DNA of 64,000 nucleotides from Helicobacter sp. NHP19-012 (GCF_019703325.1 NZ_AP024819.1:1116001-1180000); one strand, 5' to 3'; shown: positions 34,738 through 45,804, numbered from the stretch's first letter. The notes: a model not told the origin generated them from the sequence alone. Numbers and translations: made by a program.

Positions 34738-36060
34738 ATGAAAACCATAAAAAAAGCGTTAAAGCTTGGTCTGTGTGCTGCAGCTGCAGTTGCTTTCTTA
34801 CCGACACAAGCAAGTGCGGTCGCTTTCGCCTATGATTTAAAGTTCATGAGCTTTACTTATAACTTGGCGGGCAAGAATAACCCTTATTGGAATAGCTTGC
34901 TCAATATGAAAAATAGAATCATGCCCGAGATCGGGATTCAGTTTGACAAGCATCAGTCTATCATGTTTGGGGCGTGGTTTATCCAAAACCTCCACACCCA
35001 CATTAGTTACTTCCCCTACTCTTGGGGCGTTACGATGTATTACAGCGCGGTGGGCAAGGATTTTAGGACCTACATTGGCATCATCCCCAGAACCTACACC
35101 ATGGCAAACTACCCCCTAGCCGCCTTTAAAAAACTCTTTTGGTTCAAAGACCCCACCGTTAGAGGCGCGATGTTCCAATACAAACCCACCTATAACCCTA
35201 ACCGCTGGTGGAATGGCTGGGCGGAGTTCATTGTCGACTGGTATGGCGGGCGCAACTGGAACAATGTTTGGGGTAAGAAATACGCCGCCAACCACTACAA
35301 CATGAACCAAATGCTCTACTTTGGGGGGAGTGAGTGGTCGTTTTTAAAAGGGTATTTGGGCTTTGGCGGGCGCGTGGTCGCCTTCCACAACACCAGCTCT
35401 TATAGCATGGGCGATCCTTACCCCTTTGACGGGCACTCTGACCCGGCTATGCGTGGACAAACTCCTCTATGGCCCGGGGGCTACCCCTATGCCAGCGGCG
35501 AGCCTCTAGGCGGTGTGCCCGGGCAATATGCCAACCCCACCGTGCTCGATCGCATTTACTACTATGGCTACATCAAAAGCAACCTTAAACGCTTAGCCCC
35601 CTTCTTGGACAAACTCTCTGTCGCCTTTGGCACCATGAGCGAGCAAGAGCATTACTGCGTGCGCAAAGGCAATAGTTGCGGACCTAGCCAGTGGTATAAC
35701 AGCTTTGGTGGGCAGTTTGACTTTGACATACAATACAAGGGCTTTGGCTTTTACGACAAATACTACTTCTCCGACAAGCCCCAAATGAAATTTTATGGGA
35801 CTTATGGGCGCGCGCTCTACACAGGCTTGCCATGGTACCACGCGCCTAACTTCGAGCGCATCGCGCTTTACTATGTTTACAAAAACAAGTACCTCAGCGT
35901 GCGCGCGGATGCCTTCTTTAACTTCATGGGTGGGGGCAATGGGCATAGCCTCAATGGGCATGGCGGTCATTGGTACACCACTTTCCAACAATTCGTGACC
36001 GTGGCGATCGACACCCGCCAACTTGTGGATTTCATCCGTGGCCACAGCCACAAAATCTAA
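34738..36060 (+). CDS. Hof-family outer-membrane protein
   Basis: 440 residues from the ATG at 34738 (AAGGATT upstream); an upstream ATG at 34696 would add 14 residues before the signal peptide and is less likely. The signal peptide is KALKLGLCAAAAVAFLPTQASA. The mature protein is rich in aromatic residues and beta-strand patterns: IGIQFDKHQSIMFGAWFIQN, TYIGIIPRTYTMANYPLA, GLPWYHAPNFERIALYYVYK. These features fit the H. pylori Hof family (about 450-500 residues, no terminal phenylalanine rule). A glycine/histidine-rich loop near residue 408 (MGGGNGHSLNGHGGH) might bind metal. It converges with gltX, overlapping by four bases. Confidence 0.75.
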   Translation: MKTIKKALKLGLCAAAAVAFLPTQASAVAFAYDLKFMSFTYNLAGKNNPYWNSLLNMKNRIMPEIGIQFDKHQSIMFGAWFIQNLHTHISYFPYSWGVTMYYSAVGKDFRTYIGIIPRTYTMANYPLAAFKKLFWFKDPTVRGAMFQYKPTYNPNRWWNGWAEFIVDWYGGRNWNNVWGKKYAANHYNMNQMLYFGGSEWSFLKGYLGFGGRVVAFHNTSSYSMGDPYPFDGHSDPAMRGQTPLWPGGYPYASGEPLGGVPGQYANPTVLDRIYYYGYIKSNLKRLAPFLDKLSVAFGTMSEQEHYCVRKGNSCGPSQWYNSFGGQFDFDIQYKGFGFYDKYYFSDKPQMKFYGTYGRALYTGLPWYHAPNFERIALYYVYKNKYLSVRADAFFNFMGGGNGHSLNGHGGHWYTTFQQFVTVAIDTRQLVDFIRGHSHKI

Positions 36061-37439
36061 AGGGCTAAAAACACCTTTAATCTCTCTAGGCTCGCTTGAT
36101 AGCCTAGAATAAATAAAGCCTCTTTCACCCCGATCCCCCCCGCTTCTCCAAGCAGGGCGATCCTTAAAGGCAACATCACCACCCCCGCTTTAAGCCCCTG
36201 ACTTTGCATAAAGGCGTGTAGGGTTTCGTCTAAAGTTTCTGGGCTACTAAAATCTTGCGCTTTTAGGCTAGCCACAAGGGCATTTAACACCTCTAGGGCT
36301 TGCTCTTTGTTTTTAAGCTTGTCTAGGGCGTAGTGTGTGGGCGGGGTTAAAACTTTAGCCACCTCGTGCGCCATGTCTTTGAGGGTTACCACCCGACTTT
36401 TTAGGGCTTCTAGCAAAATATCTTGTTGCGCCGGGCTTAGGGCATGAAAGCCATTTGGCAAGCTAAAATCTTTCAACAAGGCCTTGAGCGTGTCTAGGGG
36501 GCTTTCTTTAAGGTAGTGGCTGTTTAACCACTCTAGCTTATGCGGGCTAAAGCAACTGGGTGCGCTGTTTAAATCTTTGGGGTTAAAAAACGCCTTCATC
36601 TCTTGCAGGCTAAAAATCTCTTGGTCTTTGTGACTCCAACCCAAACGCACCAAGAAATTTAAAAGTGCATCCCTAAGATAGCCCAACGCCTTATAATCCA
36701 TCACCCCCATCGCCCCATCTCTTTTACTGAGTTTGTGCCCTTGTTCGTTTAAAATCATAGGCACATGGTAGAAGTTAGGGATTTTAAAGCCTAGGGCTTG
36801 GTATAAAATGATTTGTTTAGGTGTGTTGCTTAAATGGTCGTCCCCTCTAATGACATCGCTAATCCCCATTAAAGCGTCATCAATGGTAACCACAAAATTA
36901 TAAGTGGGTACACCATTGGAGCGTGCGATCACAAAGTCGTCTAGCTCCTCGGCTTGCACGCACACCTCCCCCTTAACCCCATCTTTAAAGTGCACTTCCC
37001 CACTTAAAGGGGCTTTGATACGCACCACGGGCTCTATGCCACTGGGGGGCGTGCCTTTAAAGTCGCGGTAACGGCGATCGTATCTTGGGGTGAGCCCCTG
37101 CGCCCTCTGCGTTTCTCTTAAAGCTTCTAATTCCTCTTTAGACATATAACAATAATACGCCTTGCCTTCATCAAGTAGCTGCTGTATGTAGCCCTTGTAA
37201 ATGTCTAGCCTTTGGGACTGATACCAAATTTCGCCATCCACCTCTAGCCCCACCCACTCAAAGGCTTTTAAAATCGCCTCTGTAGCTTCCTGCACATTGC
37301 GATCAAGGTCTGTGTCCTCAATGCGTAAATAAAACTTCCCCCCACAAGAGCGGGCGTAAAGGTAATTGAAAAGGGCGGTTCTCAAGCCGCCTATGTGTAA
37401 ATGCCCCGTAGGCGAGGGTGCAAAGCGTGTAATCACCAT
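36057..37439 (-). CDS. gltX: Glutamyl-tRNA synthetase
   Basis: 460 residues. The class I HIGH motif is in APSPTGHLHIGGLRTALFNY and the KMSKS equivalent is KLSKRDGAMGVMDYKALGYL. TIDDALMGISDVIRGDDHLS and the ELDDFVIARSNGVPTYNFVV stretch are conserved. Helicobacter has two gltX genes; the length and sequence look like the HP0476 type (GltX1) rather than the tRNA-Gln-specific GltX2. It lies downstream of dapF with its own promoter. Confidence 0.92.
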   Translation of the reverse strand: MVITRFAPSPTGHLHIGGLRTALFNYLYARSCGGKFYLRIEDTDLDRNVQEATEAILKAFEWVGLEVDGEIWYQSQRLDIYKGYIQQLLDEGKAYYCYMSKEELEALRETQRAQGLTPRYDRRYRDFKGTPPSGIEPVVRIKAPLSGEVHFKDGVKGEVCVQAEELDDFVIARSNGVPTYNFVVTIDDALMGISDVIRGDDHLSNTPKQIILYQALGFKIPNFYHVPMILNEQGHKLSKRDGAMGVMDYKALGYLRDALLNFLVRLGWSHKDQEIFSLQEMKAFFNPKDLNSAPSCFSPHKLEWLNSHYLKESPLDTLKALLKDFSLPNGFHALSPAQQDILLEALKSRVVTLKDMAHEVAKVLTPPTHYALDKLKNKEQALEVLNALVASLKAQDFSSPETLDETLHAFMQSQGLKAGVVMLPLRIALLGEAGGIGVKEALFILGYQASLERLKVFLAL

Positions 37440-37463
37440 TTTTTAATCCTTTTAAAAACCTAA

Positions 37464-37469
37464 ATTCTA
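37464..37469 (-). promoter_or_regulatory. Extended -10 box (TGCTAGAAT) for gltX
   Basis: The box overlaps the dapF stop. The predicted start near 37457 leaves a leader of about 18 bases before the gltX ATG at 37439. Confidence 0.5.
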
Positions 37470-38243
37470 GCAAAGGGCATTGCAATAGTCAATGACTGCC
37501 CCCACTCTCTTTACCGCTCCGCTAAACAACACTTCGTTATTTTCTAACCCCAAAGTTAAAATCTCTCCACTAAGGGGGATACATTGCGCTTTAGGTTTTG
37601 CTCCCTTTTGTTGTGCCACAAAAAACACCGCTGCCATGCCCGTGCCACAAGCTAGCGTGATGTCCTCCACGCCCCGCTCATAAGTGGCTAGGTGGATTTT
37701 TTCTAGGCTTTCTAGGTAAGCGTAGTTGACATTGGCGTTAAATTCTTGGCGTAGGGCTTGCATCGTGGGGGTTTTGGTTTTAGGTATCTCGTTTAAGCTA
37801 TCCACAAAATGCACTAAGTGGGGCACGCCGCTATCAATCAACACCCACTCTTGCCCCTCAATCTTTAAGCTCTCTAGCCATTTGGGCGTGCCTAAATTGC
37901 TTTGCACCACTCCGCCCGTTTCTGTGATTTCCAGCACTTCTAGGCTAATCACCCCCGCCTTGCTTAAAAAACAATGCTTTTTAGGGGCGAGCCCTTGCAA
38001 GTAGGCGTAAAGCCCCACGCACCGACTCGCATTCCCGCACATGTTCGCCAAACTCCCATCAGCGTTGTAAAACTCCCATGTATAGGCGTGTTTGGGGTGG
38101 GGTAGCAAGATAACCAAGCCATCCGCCCCAAAGCCATAATGGCGGTTACAAAGCTCTTTGGCTAGGGCTTGGCGGTTAGCAGGTTTTAAATGGTGGGTGA
38201 TTAAAAAATCGTTCCCGCTGGCGCAATATTTCTCTAGGTGCAT
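37467..38243 (-). CDS. dapF: Diaminopimelate epimerase
   Basis: 258 residues. Two active-site cysteines are visible, in NMCGNASRCVGLYAY and TLACGTGMAAVFFVA, and the start KYCASGNDFLITHH is typical. It converts LL- to meso-diaminopimelate for peptidoglycan and lysine. It is transcribed divergently from an AI-2E family membrane gene, as in H. pylori (HP0566-HP0567). Confidence 0.93.
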   Translation of the reverse strand: MHLEKYCASGNDFLITHHLKPANRQALAKELCNRHYGFGADGLVILLPHPKHAYTWEFYNADGSLANMCGNASRCVGLYAYLQGLAPKKHCFLSKAGVISLEVLEITETGGVVQSNLGTPKWLESLKIEGQEWVLIDSGVPHLVHFVDSLNEIPKTKTPTMQALRQEFNANVNYAYLESLEKIHLATYERGVEDITLACGTGMAAVFFVAQQKGAKPKAQCIPLSGEILTLGLENNEVLFSGAVKRVGAVIDYCNALC

Positions 38244-38285
38244 GTTTTGCCTTTTTGGGTATTATAAAGTAAAAAAGCGAGTTGC

Positions 38286-39338
38286 ATGCGTCCTGTGTAT
38301 TTCTTTTGGTTTTTGTTTGCGGTGTCCTTTTATTGGATGCTCTATCTTTATGAAGATTTTTTAATGGATTTGCTCATCGCTGGGCTGCTCTGTGTCACGA
38401 TCTTTTGGCTCAAAGAGTTTTTTGACCACTATATGAGCAACATTTGCAGCTCCCTTTTGTGTGTGGTGGTGCTCTTAAGCTTTTTAGTGGTGCCCATGTA
38501 TTTTCTCATTTACAAGAGCACGGATTTCATCACCCACTTAAATCTAGAAAAATTTGCCTTCTACTTCAACAAGTCCAAAAGCGATCTCCTGCTCTATTTG
38601 GAGCACTTCCCCGTCTTAAGTGCCTACGCCCATAAAATCTTGTCTAATTTTTCAGCGCATACTTTAATGTCCTACGCCTTGCACCTTAGTAGCGGGATTG
38701 GCAAGTACAGCCTCAAATTTGCGAGCGACACGGCGATGGTCTTGGTCTTTTTGTTTCTGTGTTTCTTTTACGGGGAACGCTTTTACGATTATATTTTGGA
38801 GATTCTGCCCTTTGAGAAGATCCAAAGCCGGGGCATTTTTAGAGAAGTGGCGGGGATTTTGCGCGTGGTCTTGTTGACCTCTATCATCAATGTCGTTTTG
38901 CAGGGCATGGCCTTTGGGGCGTTGGTGGCGGGCTTTGGGCTAGATTGGCTCTCGCTTGGGATTTTATATGGGCTGTCTTCTTTAATCCCCATTGTGGGGG
39001 GGGCTTTGGTGTGGGGTCCCGTGGTGGTTTATGAGCTTTATCGCCACAACACAAGCACAGCCATCATCATCGCCCTTTATTCGGTGATCTTCATCGGTGG
39101 GGCGATCGACAGCCTGATCAAACCATGGCTCATTGGTTTCATTAAACGCCAAGTGCTGAAAATTTCGCTTAAGATCAACGAGATTTTGATCTTCTTTTCA
39201 ATCTTGGCGGGCATTAGCAAGTTTGGCTTTTGGGGGATCGCCGTGGGCCCCACCATCACCGCCTTTTTCATCGTGTTTTTGCGCCTATATGAAAAGGTTT
39301 TCACTTCTAAACCAAAGCATGTGAGTTTGCCTAAGTAG
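38286..39338 (+). CDS. AI-2E family (PerM-like) membrane protein
   Basis: 350 residues with about seven to eight hydrophobic segments. [20 protein letters not shown] and [20 protein letters not shown], then [20 protein letters not shown] and [20 protein letters not shown], are typical of the AI-2E/PerM family in its C-terminal half. Members export signal molecules or act as Na+/H+ antiporters; the substrate here is unknown. It converges with lctP, overlapping by eight bases. Confidence 0.85.
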   Translation: MRPVYFFWFLFAVSFYWMLYLYEDFLMDLLIAGLLCVTIFWLKEFFDHYMSNICSSLLCVVVLLSFLVVPMYFLIYKSTDFITHLNLEKFAFYFNKSKSDLLLYLEHFPVLSAYAHKILSNFSAHTLMSYALHLSSGIGKYSLKFASDTAMVLVFLFLCFFYGERFYDYILEILPFEKIQSRGIFREVAGILRVVLLTSIINVVLQGMAFGALVAGFGLDWLSLGILYGLSSLIPIVGGALVWGPVVVYELYRHNTSTAIIIALYSVIFIGGAIDSLIKPWLIGFIKRQVLKISLKINEILIFFSILAGISKFGFWGIAVGPTITAFFIVFLRLYEKVFTSKPKHVSLPK

Positions 39339-40979
39339 TGGGCACCACTTGGGGGAAAGCGTAGGCGATCACGCTCACCACAATCCCGATCAAGATCACA
39401 AAGGCGATCGAGTATTTGACCGTGAATTTAAACAGATCGGATTCTTTGCCCGCCAGCCCCACCGCCGCGCAAGCGATGGCGATGCTCTGTGGGCTAATCA
39501 TTTTGCCTAAAGTCCCCCCCACGGTGTTGGCGGTGAGTGTTAAGATTTCTGGGATTTTAAGGTTATTGGCGGTGAGCTGTTGCAAGGAGCCAAAGAGCAA
39601 ATTCGAGCTGGTGTCGCTGCCCGTTAAGAAAACACCCACCCACCCAATGATGGGCGAGAAGAAAGTAAAGGCTTTGCCCGTGTGGGTGAGCGCAAGTGCC
39701 ATGGTCGCTGAGATGCCGCTGTAATTAGACACAAAGGCAAAGCTTAAAACAAGCCCGATCGTTAAAATGGGGTAGCGCATTTCCTTTAAGGTGTCGCCAA
39801 GACTTCTATCGCATCGTGTGCCTTCACGCGGAGCACAAAAATGCTAATGAGTGCGGCCACTAAAATAGAAGTGCCCACGGTGTTGATCAAGGGCAGTTTA
39901 AAGACCACAGGGCTAGCTGCACTCTTGCCCTCAACTACAAAGGGTGCGCTCTTTAAAATCTTTTGGCTGATGCTGCTAAACTCAAAATAAAAACTAGAGA
40001 ACGCCAACGCCCCCCCTTTAGCAAAGAGCGTCTTAAACCATGGCTGGGTCCAAATCACAATGGTCGCGATCAAGATAATGAAGGGGGCCCACGCCACCAA
40101 GACCTTACAGATATGGTGTTGTTGTTGGCTGGTGGAAACTTCCTTGCCATCGCTTCTAAAAATGTGCTTGGGTTGCCAAAAGCGCAAAAATACAGCGGTT
40201 GCAATGAGCGAAACGATCGCCGATAAAATCCCGGGCAACTCTGGCCCTAGATGGTTAGAGCTTAGATACTGTGCGAGTGCAAAACTAAAGGCGGCTACGA
40301 ACACAGCAGGAAAGGTTTCTCTCACTCCCCTAAATCCGTCCATTAAAAACACAATGAAAAAGGGTACTAATAAACTGATGAAAAATAAAATCTTGCCCGC
40401 CATAGCACTGATAGAAAGCGCGCTCACGCCCACCGCCCCCGCCATGGCGGTGATGGGGATGCCCACTGCCCCAAAAGCCACGGGCGCAGTGTTGGCAATG
40501 AGGCACAGCCCCGCCGCATACAGGGGGTTTAGTCCAAGACCGACTAAAATCGCTGCCGTGATTGCCACAGGCCCGCCAAAGCCGATCGCCCCCTCTAGGA
40601 ATGAGCCAAAACAAAACCCGATCAAGATCACCAAAATGCGGTGATCGGGGGTGATGGCCTGCACGCTCTCTTTTAAAATCTCAAAATAGCCCGACTTGAC
40701 GCTGAGTTTATACAAGAAAATCGCCGCAATGATGATCCACGAAATGGGCCAAAGCCCATAGAGAAAGCCGTAAATAAAGCTCGCCCCCACCATCACAGCG
40801 GGCATTTTGTAGACAAAAAGGGCGATCAGCACAGACAACGCCACGCTTAAAAACGCTGCGGTGTGCCCTTTGAGCTTAAACACAATCAAGGACGCAAAAA
40901 AGAACACAATGGGTAAGACCGCCACAAGCGCGCTTAGCCAAATATTGCCCCCTAGGGGGGCGTAGACCTGATGCCACAT
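39331..40979 (-). pseudogene. lctP: L-lactate permease, one frameshift
   Basis: The first 397 residues (FGSFLEGAIGFGGPVAITAA, LCLIANTAPVAFGAVGIPIT) and the last 149 ([40 protein letters not shown]) together make a normal 550-residue LctP. The break is near 39797: CTTGGCGACACC would need one more G to read [12 protein letters not shown]. It imports lactate with protons across the inner membrane; lactate is a main gastric energy source. H. pylori has two adjacent copies; only one is present here. If real, the frameshift would abolish transport; a sequencing error is as likely. Confidence 0.85.
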
Positions 40980-41062
40980 ACAAACTCCTATGAAGTAAAG
41001 CCTGAGTATAGCATAAGCTTAGTGGGAGTGGGAGCTAACCTACCAACTACACCGATAACCCC

Positions 41063-41230
41063 CTAGAAGTTGTAAACATAATTCACAAAGACCAACACAT
41101 GGCACTTGCGGCCAAGGTCTAAAAGCTCCTAGCTCCTTTGGGCTTTGAGGTGGCTGTTTAAGGCTAGGGGGATTTAGTCCCACTCCAAACCCGTGGTGTA
41201 GTGCCCAATAGATTCTAATTGACACTTAAA
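41063..41230 (-). pseudogene. C-terminal scrap of a Hop-type outer-membrane protein
   Basis: The minus strand reads HYTTGLEWD, stop, IPLALNSHLKAQRS, stop, ELLDLGRKCHVLVFVNYVYN and a final F. This is the last beta-hairpin of a Hop porin (GLEVGxxIP ... VYVNYVYxF) with stops and no upstream part. From 40980 to 41342 nothing else is recognised. Confidence 0.55.
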
Positions 41231-41342
41231 GAATCCGCAGCTGTGCCCATGCGTCTGTGTCGCTCTTCACAAGTTTAAAAAGTGTGTTTGTGTTGGTTTC
41301 AATCTTGCTTTCTTCTTTTTGTTTGTCAATAGTTGATGGTTT

Positions 41343-41930
41343 TTAGGGATTTAGAAAATAGCGGATGCTTGCAAAGCCTTTTATTTGTAGAGTTTTCACA
41401 AGATCTACTTCGTTAGTGGAGATGATCCCACCCAAAGCAAAAATACGGGCTTTGAGTATGGAACTTAGGGCCTTGAAATAATCCAAACCTAAGGGGGGAG
41501 GCTTGTTTGGTGTGGCAAAAAGGGGACTTAGGGTGCAAAAGTCAATGCCTAAATCCAGGGCTTTTTGCACTTGTTCAACGCTGTGTGCGCTGTAAAAACT
41601 CTGTAAATTCTTAGGGATTTTAGGCGCAAAGTCTAAAGCATTACTCTTTAAATGCACGCCGTGAAAGCCGTGTTTGAGGGCGCAATCTAGGCTGTCTTGT
41701 GGGGTTTTTAAATTAACATAAGCCACAACCTTAAAAGCGGCACAAAGGTGCACAAAGGAAGCGCAAAGGGAGAAATTAATTGCCGGGTTAGTGGGTGAGC
41801 TCAAGTTTGTCTGCCTTAAACATGCGCGGCTAGGGGTGTGGGTTTTAAAAACCTGAGTCAAACACTCTTTGAACTCTTTTAAGCTAAGGTCTACAAAAGA
41901 CTCTGGGATGATAAAATAAGACTCAAACAT
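41343..41930 (-). CDS. TenI/thiamine phosphate synthase-like protein
   Basis: 195 residues from the ATG at 41930 (the open frame extends upstream, but MFESYFIIPESF looks like a true start). KHGFHGVHLKSNALDF and FYSAHSVEQVQKALDLGIDF, TLSPLFATPNKPPPLGLDYF, IFALGGI follow the TIM-barrel ThiE/TenI family, including the SxHs and LxPxFxT motifs. It lacks clear ThiE pyrophosphate-binding residues, so a TenI-like aminase/isomerase role or loss of function is possible. It stands alone. Confidence 0.65.
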   Translation of the reverse strand: MFESYFIIPESFVDLSLKEFKECLTQVFKTHTPSRACLRQTNLSSPTNPAINFSLCASFVHLCAAFKVVAYVNLKTPQDSLDCALKHGFHGVHLKSNALDFAPKIPKNLQSFYSAHSVEQVQKALDLGIDFCTLSPLFATPNKPPPLGLDYFKALSSILKARIFALGGIISTNEVDLVKTLQIKGFASIRYFLNP

Positions 41931-42274
41931 AAACACCAAAGGATTAAAATTAGTGGCGATCCTAGCACAAAATGCCAAACCCACCCACATTTTTATTACT
42001 ATAAGAGCCCAAAGCCTTAGCATTCATCGGGGTTACCCATTAGCCTAGTCAATTCCTATGGGAAATGTAATTTTGGCTTGTAGCCATGCCAACTCTTCTA
42101 AGCATGTATAACTAGAGGAATCTTTGTGGTTATCCACACAAATACAATCATCGGCTCAAGTGTGTGTTGTTTGTTATCGTTTAACCGCCGCCACACAAAA
42201 GCCCCACCACCTATAAGCTTTAGATTGCGTGTGCTATAATCCCCCTTTATGAAAACGCCAAAGTAAAGACCGCC
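41931..42274. other. Intergenic region upstream of trpD
   Basis: 344 bases with a promoter near the trpD end and a five-codon reading frame (MKTPK) at 42249-42266 that contains no tryptophan, so it is not a classical attenuator peptide. No trpE or trpG is found here. Confidence 0.5.
42235..42240 (+). promoter_or_regulatory. Extended -10 box (TGCTATAAT) for the trp operon
   Basis: GTGTGCTATAAT gives a predicted start near 42247 and a leader of about 28 bases before the trpD ATG. Confidence 0.6.
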
Positions 42275-43285
42275 ATGCCCCTTTACACAGATTTACTAAG
42301 CCAGCTTTGCGCCAAAGAGGATTTAAGGGAGGATCAGGTGTGGGCATTTTGGACAGGCGTTTTAAGCGGGCAGTTTAGCGACATTGAGTTAGGGGCTTTA
42401 CTCATCGCCCTAAAGTGCAAGGGCGAAAGCCCGCAAGAGATCGCAAGCAGCGTGCAGGCATGTTTGCAAGAGAGCCAAGCCCTAAATATCCCCTTTGCGG
42501 TTGTGGATAATTGTGGCACGGGTGGAGATGGCAGCAAAAGCTTTAATATCAGCACGATCAGTGCCTTTGTGTGCGCCACGCTAGGCGTGAAAATGGCTAA
42601 AGCGGGCAATTACAGCTCAAGCGGGAGCGGGAGTGCCGAATTTTTAGAGCACTTGGGTTTCAACATCCACCTAAGCCCCAAACAGGTTACGCAAAGCCTG
42701 GATTTAGCTAACTTCGCCTTCCTCTTTGCCCCCATTTTCTACCCCAGCTTTGCCAAGGTCACCCCCTTAAGAAAAGCCCTGAAAACCCGCACCCTCTTTA
42801 ATTTGCTAGGACCGCTCTTAAACCCCCTACGCCCCAAAGCCCAGCTTTTAGGCGTGGCCACCCCCAAATTGTGTTACCCCCTTGCTTGCACCCTGCAAAA
42901 TTTGGGCCTAGAGCGCGCGTTAGTGGTGCACGGCTCAGGCTGTGATGAGATCGCCGTGCACGGGGAAACTTTAGTCTGCGAGCTAAGGGGGGGGCAAATC
43001 AAACAATACACGCTAGAGCCTAAAGACTTTGGACTCAAAAGCCACTCGCTAGAGGCGTTGAAGGTGCAAAGCGTGCAAGAGAGTGGGCACATTTGTTTAG
43101 ACTTACTGCAAGGAGGGGGCAGCGAGGCGCAAAAAGCGAGTGTGATTGCCAACAGCGCAGGGGTGTTGTTTGTGGCTGGATGGGTTAAAGATTTTAAAGA
43201 GGGCGCCAAGCTTGCTAGAGAGTGTTTAGAGAGTAAACAAGCCTACACCCACTTACAAAGGATGGTGCAATTAAGCCATGCATGA
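42275..43285 (+). CDS. trpD: Anthranilate phosphoribosyltransferase
   Basis: 336 residues. VVDNCGTGGDGSKSFNISTI and KAGNYSSSGSGSAEFLEHLG hold the phosphoribosyl pyrophosphate and anthranilate binding residues, and RTLFNLLGPLLNPL and VVHGSGCDEI follow. No glutamine amidotransferase domain is fused. It is the first gene of a partial trp operon and overlaps trpC by eight bases. Confidence 0.95.
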   Translation: MPLYTDLLSQLCAKEDLREDQVWAFWTGVLSGQFSDIELGALLIALKCKGESPQEIASSVQACLQESQALNIPFAVVDNCGTGGDGSKSFNISTISAFVCATLGVKMAKAGNYSSSGSGSAEFLEHLGFNIHLSPKQVTQSLDLANFAFLFAPIFYPSFAKVTPLRKALKTRTLFNLLGPLLNPLRPKAQLLGVATPKLCYPLACTLQNLGLERALVVHGSGCDEIAVHGETLVCELRGGQIKQYTLEPKDFGLKSHSLEALKVQSVQESGHICLDLLQGGGSEAQKASVIANSAGVLFVAGWVKDFKEGAKLARECLESKQAYTHLQRMVQLSHA

Positions 43286-44633
43286 CTTGCTAAAAACCAT
43301 GTTAGAGCACAAGAGAAAAGAGGTGCAGGCCCTGAAAGAACGCTATAGCCTACCCGCTGAGCTTAAAGCCAGCCAAAGAAATTTTAAGGAGGCTTTGCAA
43401 GAGCGGCGCACGAGTTTTATTTTAGAGTGCAAACAAGCCTCCCCCTCTAAGGGCTTGATTAGAAGCCCCTTTGACTTGGTAAAAATCGCTAAGGTGTATG
43501 AAAAGTACGCCACTTGCATTTCGGTGCTGACTGATGAGAAGTATTTTAAGGGGGCGTTTGAGAACCTGCGTATCGTGGCCCAGCACTCCACCAAGCCCCT
43601 TTTATGCAAAGACTTTATCCTGGACCCCTTCCAGGTGCGCCTAGCGCGGCTTATGGGTGCGGATGCGATTTTATTGATGCTTAGCGTGCTTAATGATGAG
43701 AGTTATACAGAATTAGCCGCCCTCGCCAAGTCTTTAAACATGGCGGTTTTAACTGAAGTGAGTAATCAAGCAGAGTTGCAACGTGCACTTACCTTAAATG
43801 CCCCCATTGTGGGTATCAACAATCGAGATTTAAAAACCCTCAAAGTGGATATTAACACCACCCTAGAGCTCGCCCCTTTGATCCCTGAGGATAAAATCCT
43901 CATTAGCGAGTCGGGGATCAACTCACACGCAGTGGTGAAACAGCTATGCCACAAGGTGCAGGGCTTCTTGGTGGGCAGCCATCTTATGGCACAAAAAAAC
44001 CTAGAAAAAGCGTGTAAAAAGCTCATTTTAGGGGAAAATAAAGTCTGTGGGCTCAGGCGGGCAAAGGATGCTAGGGCGGTGTATAAACATGGCTTCATTT
44101 ACGGCGGGCTCATTTTTGACCCCCAAAGCCCACGCTACATTGCGCCCAAGAAGGCCAAAAAGCTCATTGAAAAAGTGCCTAAGTTGGACTTTGTGGGCGT
44201 GTTCGTGCAAGCCAAGCCCAAGACGATCATTAAAAGAGTCTACCAGCTAGGGCTTAAGGCGGTGCAATTGCACGGCCGTTATAGTGCAGAGGATTTAAGC
44301 CTACTACAAAATGCCCTAGATTGCCCCGTGTGGGCGGTGGCAAGCATTGACCCGCATGCTAAAAAATTGCCCCAAATCCCAAGTACTCCTTTAGTGTTGT
44401 TTGATAGCAAGGGGGCGAGGGCGGGGGGCAATGGCGTGGCGTTTTCTTGGGAGCTTTTAGAGGGCTTTAAACGCCCCTTTATGCTTGCCGGTGGGCTTAA
44501 TGCGAGCAATTTAGAAAAGGCAGTGGCCATAGGGGCTCTAGGGCTTGATTTAAACTCAGGACTAGAGAGCGCGCCGGGCAAAAAGAGCGGGCAAAAAATC
44601 GCCCAAGTGGCGAAAATGTTACGGGAGTATTGA
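43278..44633 (+). CDS. trpCF: Bifunctional indole-3-glycerol phosphate synthase / phosphoribosylanthranilate isomerase
   Basis: 451 residues, two TIM barrels. Residues 1-250 are TrpC ([75 protein letters not shown]). Residues 255-451 are TrpF ([58 protein letters not shown]). This fusion also occurs in H. pylori and E. coli. It converts phosphoribosylanthranilate to indoleglycerol phosphate. The next gene starts one base after its stop. Confidence 0.95.
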   Translation: MHDLLKTMLEHKRKEVQALKERYSLPAELKASQRNFKEALQERRTSFILECKQASPSKGLIRSPFDLVKIAKVYEKYATCISVLTDEKYFKGAFENLRIVAQHSTKPLLCKDFILDPFQVRLARLMGADAILLMLSVLNDESYTELAALAKSLNMAVLTEVSNQAELQRALTLNAPIVGINNRDLKTLKVDINTTLELAPLIPEDKILISESGINSHAVVKQLCHKVQGFLVGSHLMAQKNLEKACKKLILGENKVCGLRRAKDARAVYKHGFIYGGLIFDPQSPRYIAPKKAKKLIEKVPKLDFVGVFVQAKPKTIIKRVYQLGLKAVQLHGRYSAEDLSLLQNALDCPVWAVASIDPHAKKLPQIPSTPLVLFDSKGARAGGNGVAFSWELLEGFKRPFMLAGGLNASNLEKAVAIGALGLDLNSGLESAPGKKSGQKIAQVAKMLREY

Positions 44634-44634
44634 A

Positions 44635-45804
44635 ATGCAGCGGTATTTTGGAGAATTTGGGGGGGGCTTTGTGCCCGAGCTGTTGGTCCCCGCCCTCACA
44701 CAATTAGAGCAGGCGTTTGAGGCTTGTTTAAAAGACAGCGGGTTTCAAGCCGCATTAAGTGAGCTTTTAAAGGACTTTGTAGGTCGGCCAAGCCCTTTAA
44801 CTTTGGTGAAGAACTTTTGCCCCAACCCTAAAGTGAAAATGTATTTAAAACGAGAGGACTTGATCCATGGGGGGGCGCACAAGACTAATCAGGCTTTAGG
44901 GCAAGCCCTCTTAGCGCAAAAAATAGGTAAAAAGCGTGTGATTGCCGAAACGGGGGCGGGACAACACGGCGTGGCAACCGCCATTGCCTGCGCGCTCTTG
45001 GGGCTAGAGTGTGTGGTGTATATGGGGGCTAAGGACATCGAGCGGCAAAAGCAAAATGTCTTTAGGATGCGCTTACTTGGCGCACAGGTGCAATCTGTGG
45101 AGAGCGGATCGGCAAGTTTAAAGGACGCGATCAATGAAGCCCTTAGAGATTGGGCAAGCTCTTATGCCACCACCCACTACCTTCTAGGCACCGCTGCTGG
45201 CCCGCACCCCTACCCACAGATGGTTAAACATTTCCAAAGCGTGATCGGCATAGAGGCTAGAGCGCAGATTTTAGAAAAGGAGGGCAAACTGCCCGACTCT
45301 GTCATCGCTTGCGTGGGCGGGGGCTCTAATGCGATTGGCATTTTTGCCGGCTTTTTAGAAGATACAGCTGTGGGCTTGGTTGGGGTTGAACCCGGAGGGC
45401 TTGGGCTAGACACCAACAAACATGGGGCGACTTTATGCAAGGGGAGTGTGGGGATTTTGCACGGGTGCAAGACTTATATTTTGCAAGATGAGCAGGGGCA
45501 GATCCAAGAGAGCCATAGCATTTCGGCTGGGCTAGATTACCCCGGTGTGGGGCCAGAGCATAGCTATTTAAAAACAAGCGGGCGGGCGCAGTATGTGGCG
45601 GTGAGTGATGAAGAGGCTTTAGAGGCGTTTGTGCGTTTAAGCCAAAGCGAGGGTATCATCCCCGCCCTAGAGAGCGCACACGCCCTAGCTTATGCCTATA
45701 AACTTGCCAAAGAGTGCAAGACAGAGAGCTTAATTCTTGTCAACTTAAGCGGTCGGGGGGATAAGGACCTAGCCACAGTGCAGGGGGCGTTGGGGGTGTG
45801 TTAG
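44635..45804 (+). CDS. trpB: Tryptophan synthase beta chain
   Basis: 389 residues. The pyridoxal phosphate lysine is in [20 protein letters not shown], and [34 protein letters not shown] and [12 protein letters not shown] stretches are complete. A G8 run at 44659-44666 codes part of [13 protein letters not shown] and is in frame. It joins indole and serine. The usual partner trpA does not follow; the next 180 bases show no gene and then come the rRNA genes. Confidence 0.95.
   Translation: MQRYFGEFGGGFVPELLVPALTQLEQAFEACLKDSGFQAALSELLKDFVGRPSPLTLVKNFCPNPKVKMYLKREDLIHGGAHKTNQALGQALLAQKIGKKRVIAETGAGQHGVATAIACALLGLECVVYMGAKDIERQKQNVFRMRLLGAQVQSVESGSASLKDAINEALRDWASSYATTHYLLGTAAGPHPYPQMVKHFQSVIGIEARAQILEKEGKLPDSVIACVGGGSNAIGIFAGFLEDTAVGLVGVEPGGLGLDTNKHGATLCKGSVGILHGCKTYILQDEQGQIQESHSISAGLDYPGVGPEHSYLKTSGRAQYVAVSDEEALEAFVRLSQSEGIIPALESAHALAYAYKLAKECKTESLILVNLSGRGDKDLATVQGALGVC

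Noticed and set aside
42249..42266. Five-codon frame MKTPK before trpD as a trp leader peptide
   Set aside because: No tryptophan codons and no alternative terminator/antiterminator stems; probably chance.
44659..44666. G8 run in trpB as a phase-variation site
   Set aside because: It codes the conserved glycines of the TrpB start and is in frame; switching a biosynthetic enzyme is not a known pattern, so I only note it.
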